Assembly: GCA_964353405.1 (NCBI GenBank)
Contig: CAYGWJ010000020.1
Location: forward strand, 1 to 10,073
Reading direction: 5' to 3'
Length of the DNA stretch: 10,073 bases
Origin: JBGLNJ01 sp964353405
Lineage (GTDB): Bacteria; Chloroflexota; Anaerolineae; Fen-1058
A model generated the notes under the pieces. The model had not been told where the DNA came from, made no database searches, and was given only the letters and a program-made list of their open reading frames with translations. The position numbers were made by a program, and so were the translations under genes. Below are positions 5,963 through 10,073 of the stretch, in pieces. Each line of letters begins with the position of its first letter. Positions within the stretch are counted from its first letter, which is position 1.

Positions 5963-7015
5963 TCAGGGCTCGACTTCAATAGTGACGTCGCGCCGGATCT
6001 CGCTGCCATCCTTGGCGATCACAATGAGACGGTACACCGTGGTCTTGTCCGGTTGCAGGTCAACCGTGTCGTGGCGCAGCATCTGCTGGCGGGGCGAATC
6101 GCCTGTACCTTCTTTGAGGAAGACCCCCCGGGCGCACGTGACATCCCAGGAAATCGTCGCGGTCTGGCCGGCCTTGATCTTGGTCGCGCTGACGACGAAA
6201 CGGGTGATTTCGGTCTGCTTGTTGTCGCAGTCTTCGCCGACGGTGACCGTGAAGGCATACCGTTGTGTCGCGCCGTTGGCATTGACGGCGCGCAGGACAT
6301 AGGTAACGGTCGAATCCAGGCAGATGGGGCGCGCTTCGTGTCCGGTGACGGGCACTTCCTCCGCGCCCAAGTTGAGGAACAAGTCTTTAAAGTTGTCTAA
6401 ATCCCAGCGCAGGGTCGTGCACTCGCCGGGGGTCAACTTGTCCTTGTCGGCGCGCAGCACGGAAGCTGAAACGATTGCGGTGGGAATCGTCTGACTCGGA
6501 GCGGGAGCGCGCGTGGGCGCAGGCGGCACGTTAATCACGGCCAACGCATCCGCGTTTGCCCCCGCCGCCGCGATCGTGTTGGCGGCCAGCACCCAGGCGG
6601 TCCCAGTGGGGCTTGCCGGAAAGTCAATCTGCAACCACGACTTGTCGGCATTCCGGCCCGTGGCCTGGACGGTGAGGCCGGAAGCCAGGGAACCCAGGAG
6701 TGCGTAATCGGCGCCGGGGCCGCTGCGGATATTGGCTGTGTTTTTTATCGTGGCTGTAAAGGCAGCCGTCGTCGTCACCGTCGGCGTAGCCAACATCACC
6801 GTAGGCGTGCTGGGCAGCAGGGTCGGGGACGCGGGCGGAAGGGTGGGGGCGGCCGGTGCGGGCGGTTGAGCCGGAGCAACGACCGTGGTCGGCGTGTCCG
6901 TGGGGATGGCGGCTTGCGTTGGGGCGGGGGCAGGTGCACTACAGCCTGTTGCCCCCAATACCAAGAGCGTGATGGCGAAAGAGGCTGTGAGTTGTGCGAA
7001 ACGGTTGTATGACAC
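5963..7015 (-). CDS. SH3b and Ig-like domain lipoprotein
   Basis: This 350-residue secreted protein is probably anchored to the outer face of the membrane. The GTG at 7015 is chosen because GAGGAGGG stands 5 nt upstream; the frame also runs back to a TTG at 7036. Residues 1-24 are a signal peptide (basic NR, hydrophobic LTASFAITLLVLG) ending ATG-C, a slightly weak lipobox with C25 as the lipid-modified residue. Residues 26-84 are a Pro/Thr/Ala linker. Residues about 85-146 are an SH3b domain (TANIRSGPGADYALLGSL, then SWLQI and AWV), the kind that binds peptidoglycan or surface ligands. Two bacterial Ig-like domains follow (about 179-260 and 269-349), each with the pattern ADKDKLTPGECTTLRWD or ATKIKAGQTATISWDV and a paired Cys. 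Such proteins are frequent in Chloroflexota. Partners are unknown and it appears monocistronic. Confidence 0.85.
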   Translation of the reverse strand: MSYNRFAQLTASFAITLLVLGATGCSAPAPAPTQAAIPTDTPTTVVAPAQPPAPAAPTLPPASPTLLPSTPTVMLATPTVTTTAAFTATIKNTANIRSGPGADYALLGSLASGLTVQATGRNADKSWLQIDFPASPTGTAWVLAANTIAAAGANADALAVINVPPAPTRAPAPSQTIPTAIVSASVLRADKDKLTPGECTTLRWDLDNFKDLFLNLGAEEVPVTGHEARPICLDSTVTYVLRAVNANGATQRYAFTVTVGEDCDNKQTEITRFVVSATKIKAGQTATISWDVTCARGVFLKEGTGDSPRQQMLRHDTVDLQPDKTTVYRLIVIAKDGSEIRRDVTIEVEP

Positions 7016-7020
7016 GGGTA

Positions 7021-7028
7021 CCCTCCTC
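7021..7028 (-). promoter_or_regulatory. Ribosome binding site of the lipoprotein
   Basis: GAGGAGGG on the minus strand, 5 nt before GTG 7015. It decides the start, because the upstream in-frame TTG at 7036 would place this motif inside the coding sequence. Confidence 0.8.
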
Positions 7029-7064
7029 GGGTCCAAGTCTTTGTTTTTTCATGGTTCCCCGTCA

Positions 7065-7124
7065 GGACGCAGACGCGAAGCGCGCCGATGAACGCTGATT
7101 TCTCTTTTGGTCTTATCTGCGTCC
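7065..7124 (-). repeat. Interspersed palindromic repeat (GGACGCAGA family), copy 1
   Basis: A perfect 9-bp terminal inverted repeat, GGACGCAGA (7065-7073) and TCTGCGTCC (7116-7124), encloses an internal segment with ATCAGCGTTCA on the minus strand. Read on the minus strand it aligns with 8105-8155 read on the plus strand, so the two copies are inverted relative to each other. They flank the AbiEii/DUF6922 pair. Palindromes of this wording are scattered through many Chloroflexota genomes. It separates the AbiEii stop (7137) from the lipoprotein start. Confidence 0.7.
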
Positions 7125-7136
7125 GATTAAACATTG

Positions 7137-7811
7137 TCACGTCAAATCTACTCCAAACCAGAGACTGCCCAGACGCCGGGCCTCGGTGACAAAGAATTGC
7201 TTGACCTCATCCCATGGAATCGGCTGCAAAAGCGTCAGTTCGGCGTCTTGATCGGCGGCGTCGAACTGGGTCATGGCGACCAAGGCGTTCATCCGCAAGT
7301 CGCGGTAAGCGGGATATTTTTTCTGCCCAAGCTCCAGGATTTTGTCCAGGGGTATTTGTTGCGCGATCACGTACAGGTCGACAAAATCACGTTTCATTCC
7401 CCGCCCACTGAGCGCGTCAATCTTCATCAAGGCTACATCCAGCAGACCCGCCACGCGAATACCGTTAAGGTCATTCGTGTCGTCTACCAGGTCGTAAGAG
7501 TAGCTGAAGAAACTCAAATGATGTGCGTCGGCGATGAGGACGAGCGTAGTGAACGCGCTGCGTTGAAGGGCGACGCTACGCCCGGTGGCGCGCAGCGCAG
7601 CAACAATCTCTTGGCGGCGCGGCGTGTCTAAAGAGTCAGTCTCGGAGAAAAAGTCCAGGTCGCGCGACACGCGATGGCCCAGGCGCAGCGCCACCGCGGT
7701 GCCGCCCACCAGGTAGAAAGGACGCACAGCATCCATCCGGCCCAAATCAGTCAGGAGTGGCCGGATGCCTTCAGGGACAGCTTCCCAGTGCGGATTCTCT
7801 AGTGGCTCCAT
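7137..7811 (-). CDS. AbiEii/AbiGii-type nucleotidyltransferase toxin
   Basis: This 224-residue member of the MNT (minimal nucleotidyltransferase) fold has PFYLVGGTAVALRLGHRVSRDLDFFS. It carries the Gly pair at 36-37 and the metal-binding D51-x-D53. A later LMKIDALSGRGMKRDFVDLYVI (128-149) carries the conserved Lys and the K-R-D-x-x-D-L-Y pattern of AbiEii. Related toxins transfer nucleotides to tRNA or proteins and cause abortive infection or growth arrest; the target here is unknown. ATG 7811 is preferred over ATG 7868: family similarity begins around MEPLENPHWE, and the added 19 residues lie inside the upstream gene. The 13-nt overlap with the partner gene (stop at 7799) implies coupling. 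The only ribosome site seen is a weak AAGG. It looks full length and intact. Confidence 0.85.
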   Translation of the reverse strand: MEPLENPHWEAVPEGIRPLLTDLGRMDAVRPFYLVGGTAVALRLGHRVSRDLDFFSETDSLDTPRRQEIVAALRATGRSVALQRSAFTTLVLIADAHHLSFFSYSYDLVDDTNDLNGIRVAGLLDVALMKIDALSGRGMKRDFVDLYVIAQQIPLDKILELGQKKYPAYRDLRMNALVAMTQFDAADQDAELTLLQPIPWDEVKQFFVTEARRLGSLWFGVDLT

Positions 7812-8092
7812 AGTGAAAGCCTTGTCGGCACTGGCCCCAGTTCCAGCAAGAGATACCAGAGCGCGCAACGGTCACGCGGCAGCCGGCGTGCGCCTCGCTC
7901 CCGCACCCACCCGGCGATGCGTTGTCTGCCATACCGGGCGAACAGCCAACGGATTTCTTCAACGTTTCCATCCGAAAGCGTTCGCTCGATGATAGTCGTC
8001 GCATTGCGCTCAGGGTCAAGAGACTCAAACTCGACATCCTGAAAGAACGGCTTTAAACTGATTGGAATATTGTTGACCGGTGTTTCGCTCAT
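7799..8092 (-). CDS. DUF6922-like antitoxin partner of AbiEii
   Basis: This 97-residue protein contains ISLKPFFQDVEFESLDPERN followed by TIIERTLSDGNVEEIRWLFARYGRQRIAGWV. That is the pattern of DUF6922-type proteins found directly upstream of AbiEii nucleotidyltransferases, so it is the likely antitoxin. ATG 8092 is used because the longer frame from 8137 begins inside a palindromic repeat. No strong Shine-Dalgarno is visible. The gene overlaps the toxin start by 13 nt. The 5' edge lies only 13 bp from repeat copy 8105-8155, so its native promoter may have been displaced. Confidence 0.7.
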   Translation of the reverse strand: MSETPVNNIPISLKPFFQDVEFESLDPERNATTIIERTLSDGNVEEIRWLFARYGRQRIAGWVRERGARRLPRDRCALWYLLLELGPVPTRLSLWSH

Positions 8093-8104
8093 ATCATTTT
8101 TAAT

Positions 8105-8155
8105 GGACGCAGATAGGAAACCAGAATCAGCGTTCACCTGCGTTTATCCGCGTCC
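8105..8155 (+). repeat. Interspersed palindromic repeat (GGACGCAGA family), copy 2
   Basis: Terminal arms GGACGCAGAT (8105-8114) and ATCCGCGTCC (8146-8155) pair with one mismatch, and the centre carries AATCAGCGTTCA as in 7065-7124. It is 9 bp shorter than that copy and lies in the opposite orientation. It is wedged between the DUF6922 start and the stop of the small gene at 8163. Confidence 0.7.
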
Positions 8156-8162
8156 AATGGGC

Positions 8163-8429
8163 TCATTTTCCTTCTGCGTGCTCATAAGGCGGCGGGCCGT
8201 ACACCCGCGCGGCCAGTTCCGGGCCAAGACACAAATCGGCTAGCCGCCGGCGCAGATCGCCGGGCGCGGCGTGCGGGTAGCGCGCCCGCAGGCCGCTCAT
8301 GGCGAATGTTCGCACAGTGCTGTTCATCTGCGTCAGCAGATGCAGCTTGCGCCAGGCCGGGGCCTGCCGCAGCAGTTCGATCTGAACGCGCTCGGCCTCC
8401 GGGCGCGTGTCGGGTGAGAGTGTGGTCAT
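8163..8429 (-). CDS. Small conserved-looking hypothetical protein (88 aa)
   Basis: The 88-residue soluble, helical, Leu/Arg-rich protein reads RPEAERVQIELLRQAPAWRK, LLTQMNSTVRTFAMSGLRAR, then DLRRRLADLCLGPELAARVYG. It has no signal peptide, membrane segment or catalytic motif. I recall similar anonymous proteins of about 90 residues next to nucleotidyltransferase or PIN genes in Chloroflexota and cyanobacteria, but no function is established. ATG 8429 lacks a clear ribosome site. It is co-oriented with the AbiEii pair and separated from it by the palindrome at 8105-8155. It could be a third member of that module or an independent relic. An overlapping minus-strand frame (8182-8448) looks like a shadow. 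Confidence 0.6.
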   Translation of the reverse strand: MTTLSPDTRPEAERVQIELLRQAPAWRKLHLLTQMNSTVRTFAMSGLRARYPHAAPGDLRRRLADLCLGPELAARVYGPPPYEHAEGK

Positions 8430-8504
8430 AAGGTGTTACAAGCACCATGGGATGCTTCTATTGTACTCTGCTTATACCCAGGCCGCAAACGAAAAGGGAG
8501 CATT

Positions 8505-8533
8505 TTTACCTTTTGGGAGTGTGGGTGTACACT
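8505..8533 (+). promoter_or_regulatory. Possible promoter for degV remnant, with inverted repeat
   Basis: TTTACC (8505-8510), 17 nt, then TACACT (8528-8533): 4 of 6 matches in each hexamer with ideal spacing, 44 nt before the degV ATG. An inverted repeat TGGGAGT (8514-8520) and ACTCCCA (8544-8550) spans the -10 and could be an operator. The palindrome GTGTACAC (8525-8532) lies in the -10. Confidence 0.35.
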
Positions 8534-8576
8534 AACATGGATTACTCCCACACCACTTCTGAAGGGTATTGGACCT

Positions 8577-8834
8577 ATGGCATCTATTGCGATTATCACC
8601 GACACAGACTCGAGTTTGCCCGCTGATGTAGCGGCTCGCTACAACATCCGGCAAGTGCCCATCAATATCCATTTCGGACAAGAGACTTGCAGAACCGGAG
8701 TGGATATTGACGACGCTCAACTGCGAGCCAGTCTGTCCTGCCCCGACACCATCATGATGGCCGAGCTTTCGCCAGGTTTGTCTATATACGGGGGTACCGG
8801 TCTGGTTGGGGTTGCCCTGGTAGCTGGCAAATGA
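8577..8834 (+). pseudogene. DegV-family gene with internal deletion (head joined to tail)
   Basis: From ATG 8577, with GAAGGG 10 nt upstream, the first 50 residues (MASIAIITDTDSSLPADVAA, RYNIRQVPINIHFGQE, GVDID) are a good DegV N-terminus, the fatty-acid-binding fold family of about 280 residues. The last 25 residues (AELSPGLSIYGGTGLVGVAL) resemble the DegV C-terminal end, which normally reads like H-x-GPG-x-x-G-x-A. Only 85 residues remain, so about 190-200 central residues are missing, with the join near residues 50-60 (about 8727-8757). The frame is kept to TGA 8832-8834. In the tail motif the expected His and Pro are replaced (YGGTGLVG). The lipid-binding pocket cannot form, so I call it a remnant. 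Confidence 0.7.
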
Positions 8835-9080
8835 TGCCGCCACATGCGACTTTTTCTGCGGGCGGAAACCAGCCGATGCGAGTCCTCGCTGGCCGTATAT
8901 TGCTCCGGTTCGGGCCGCTTTCTTCAAGAGGTGTATGTCTGTTTCTCTTCCAATGGCAAGCCCACCGCCTGCAGCAAAGAGATCCACAACAAGGCAGCTT
9001 CAAGCTGTGGGAACCCCGACTTGCTCGTGAGGAATGTCCGGTAAGCGCCAATAGGGTGAATGAGTGCATTGGAGTCGAGT
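8835..9080. other. Unassigned stretch after the degV remnant
   Basis: Open frames exist on both strands (for example 8844-9044 plus), but their Cys/Ser-rich or mixed composition matches no family I know. I see no terminator and no RNA gene. It could be decayed DNA from the deletion that removed the middle of degV. Confidence 0.4.
9071..9074 (+). promoter_or_regulatory. Ribosome binding site of the YdcF gene
   Basis: GGAG lies 6 nt before ATG 9081. It favours this start over ATG 9060, which has only GGGTGA in front and would add seven residues not expected in the family. Confidence 0.6.
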
Positions 9081-9590
9081 ATGCAGGGTATCGTGATCTT
9101 GCTGGGAGCGTCAAATGATCGGGACGGCCATCTGTCTGGGATAGCCGTCGAAAGGTGTGAGCAGGCGATCCGCGAATACCGCCAGAACCCGGGCTACAAA
9201 ATTCTGCCCACCGGGGGCTATGGCGCTCATTTCAATGTGACGGACCAGCCGCACGCATTCTATACCAGGCAATATCTGGTCGCGCATGGCATCCCGGCAG
9301 ATGACATACTCGAATTTGCCGCAAGCTCGAACACCGTTGAAGATGCCGTGCTTTCTCGACCTATCGTAGAAAAGTATGGGGTCGGTAGAATGGTTGTGGT
9401 AACGTCAGACTTTCATGTGCGGCGGGCCAGACACCTTTTCGAGTGCGAGTTTCACGGCATCGAGATGAAATTTTCCGGGTGTGCCACTCACCTGCCTCAA
9501 GCTGAGCTTGCGGCACGGCAGCAACACGAAGAACAAGCCTTGCGCAAGTTATACAGCCAAGAAGCCGAGCCACCCGCCATCAACGCCTGA
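9081..9590 (+). CDS. YdcF/DUF218 family protein
   Basis: This 169-residue cytosolic-looking protein is a compact DUF218 domain. It has IVILLGASNDRDGHLSGIAV at the N-terminus, the central KILPTGGYG loop, SSNTVEDAV with its conserved Asn and acidic residue, and VVVTSDFHVRRARHLFE. These are the usual landmarks of the family: the G-G-x-N/D strand start, the T-G-G-x-G loop and the T-S-x-x-H-x-x-R-A block. Unlike SanA or ElyC-type members it has no transmembrane segment. E. coli YdcF binds SAM, but the reaction is unknown, so no substrate is proposed. It appears to be monocistronic and complete. A longer start at 9060 is possible. Confidence 0.85.
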   Translation: MQGIVILLGASNDRDGHLSGIAVERCEQAIREYRQNPGYKILPTGGYGAHFNVTDQPHAFYTRQYLVAHGIPADDILEFAASSNTVEDAVLSRPIVEKYGVGRMVVVTSDFHVRRARHLFECEFHGIEMKFSGCATHLPQAELAARQQHEEQALRKLYSQEAEPPAINA

Positions 9591-9607
9591 GCCGTCACAA
9601 GTCAATC

Positions 9608-9621
9608 CCCCTCTTTAGGGG
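9608..9621 (+). terminator. Weak hairpin downstream of the YdcF gene
   Basis: CCCCT-CTTT-AGGGG forms a 5-bp stem 18 nt after the stop codon. No T-run follows, so it is at best a weak or factor-assisted terminator. Confidence 0.3.
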
Positions 9622-9633
9622 CAATACTGTCTA

Positions 9634-9730
9634 GTTATCCACGAAGGACACGAAGAAACACCAAGCTTTTTTCTTTTCTTCGTGTGCTTTCGTGCCCTTG
9701 TGGAGAAAAAGGAAATTCCTATTAACTCAA
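9634..9730 (+). repeat. Tandem palindromic repeat unit 1 (97 bp)
   Basis: First of two head-to-tail units beginning GTTATCCACGAAG and ending TATTAACTCAA. Each unit is a long imperfect hairpin: the left arm CCACGAAGGACACGAAG faces a right arm CTTCGTGTGCTTTCGTG plus CCCTTGTGG around a T/C-rich turn. It is non-coding; the frames through it give low-complexity peptides. Confidence 0.85.
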
Positions 9731-9828
9731 GTTATCCACGAAGAACACGAAGGGACACCAAGTTTTTCTCTTTTCTTCGTGTGCCTTCGTGCCCTTCGTG
9801 GAGAAAAAGGAAATTCCTATTAACTCAA
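9731..9828 (+). repeat. Tandem palindromic repeat unit 2 (98 bp)
   Basis: Second unit, directly abutting the first. It has one extra base (CCCTTCGTGG against CCCTTGTGG) and a few substitutions. Its arms pair better than those of unit 1. The conserved trailer GAGAAAAAGGAAATTCCTAT occurs in both copies, and a third copy begins only with GTT at 9829. Confidence 0.85.
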
Positions 9829-9868
9829 GTTGTTAAAGTGCCGGAACCCCTTGACAACTCAGTATAAT

Positions 9869-9954
9869 CATTGCGAGGCGCGCCTTTTGCGGTTGCGAGG
9901 AACGAAGCAAAGCAATCCCCGTTTTTGCGGCAAGGAGATTGCTTCGCTTCGCTA
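9869..9954 (+). repeat. Interspersed palindromic repeat (GCGAAGCAATC type)
   Basis: CATTGCGAGG at the left, then GAACGAAGCAAAGCAATCCCC (9900-9920) facing GGAGATTGCTTCGCTTCGC (9934-9952). This is an imperfect long hairpin of a repeat type scattered between genes in many environmental genomes. It is non-coding. Confidence 0.65.
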
Positions 9955-9970
9955 CCCAGAAACTCACATC

Positions 9971-10044
9971 TGTCACCCTGAACGCAGTGAAGGGTCTCTA
10001 CCTCGCAAGGCAGAGATTCTTCGGCCTTCGGCCTCAGAATGACA
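9971..10044 (+). repeat. Interspersed palindromic repeat (TGTCA...TGACA type)
   Basis: The left arm TGTCACCCTGAACGCAGTGA followed by AGGGTCTCT pairs imperfectly with the right arm AGAGATTCTTCGGCCTTCGG followed by CCTCAGAATGACA. This gives a hairpin of about 30 bp with termini TGTCA/TGACA and a smaller nested hairpin CGGCCTTCGGCC. It belongs to a second widespread intergenic palindrome family and sits 16 bp from the previous one. Confidence 0.7.
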
Positions 10045-10073
10045 CTATGGCGCGAGTTTCTCTACCCTGGCAT

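Noticed and set aside
5682..6400. Plus-strand ORFs over the lipoprotein 3' end
   Set aside because: Arg/Ala/Gly-rich shadow frames of a well-supported minus-strand gene with signal peptide and domains.
8433..8576. Upstream extension of the degV reading frame
   Set aside because: It runs through the predicted promoter and inverted repeat. DegV similarity begins exactly at ATG 8577, which has its own ribosome site.
8844..9044. 66-codon Cys/Ser-rich ORF
   Set aside because: No ribosome site, no family resemblance and no conserved Cys spacing that would suggest a metal-binding or secreted peptide.
9634..9828. CRISPR array
   Set aside because: There are only two units of about 98 bp, directly abutting and similar over their whole length, with no unique spacers and no cas genes.
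9851..9868. TTGACA and TATAAT, both perfect hexamers
   Set aside because: Only 6 nt separate them, far below the 16-18 nt needed for a sigma-70 promoter, and they sit at the edge of palindromic repeats with no gene downstream in the window.

Overview
The window looks like an accessory or defence island from an uncultured bacterium, most likely a Chloroflexota (Anaerolineae-like) member. That placement is an inference. It rests on a P/T-rich SH3b/Ig lipoprotein, a high density of toxin-antitoxin (TA) pairs, and several families of interspersed palindromic repeats of a kind common in such genomes. Base composition is moderately GC-rich and uneven: 56/120 G+C at 61-180 against 38/60 at 1321-1380.

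Left third, plus strand (1-4514): three tightly packed genes that look like the 3' end of a BREX-type phage-defence operon. A site-specific DNA methyltransferase enters from the left edge. It is followed 44 nt later by a PglZ alkaline-phosphatase-superfamily protein, which overlaps by 4 nt (ATGA) a small helical/winged-helix protein in the position of BrxA. The closest known layout is BREX type 3 (brxF-brxC-pglXI-brxHII-pglZ-brxA), but no helicase lies between methylase and pglZ. The last gene runs about 33 codons past its apparent natural end into unrelated DNA.

Centre, minus strand (4402-5453): a DUF433 antitoxin and DUF5615 PIN-like toxin pair, whose toxin stop overlaps a TTG start of a fragment carrying only the N-terminal segment of a DUF1156 DNA methylase. 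This cassette is bracketed by an imperfect 45-nt direct repeat (4545-4589 and 5784-5828). Upstream of the TA pair lies about 500 bp without a gene. Its left part holds a near-consensus plus-strand promoter leading straight into two consecutive multi-hairpin folds (5523-5691), a candidate non-coding RNA. It also holds a minus-strand intrinsic terminator.

Right of centre, minus strand (5963-8429): an SH3b/Ig-fold lipoprotein, an AbiEii-type nucleotidyltransferase toxin with its DUF6922-like partner (overlapping genes), and a small conserved-looking hypothetical. Two inverted copies of a palindromic repeat (7065-7124 and 8105-8155) sit at either end of the TA pair.

Right end, plus strand (8505-10073): a promoter and the head of a degV gene joined in frame to a degV-like tail (internal deletion), an unassigned 246-bp stretch, a compact YdcF/DUF218 protein, and a repeat-rich end made of two tandem palindromic units of about 98 bp plus two further palindromic repeats. 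Overall this is a mosaic of defence fragments, TA cassettes, gene remnants and repeats, shaped by repeated recombination.
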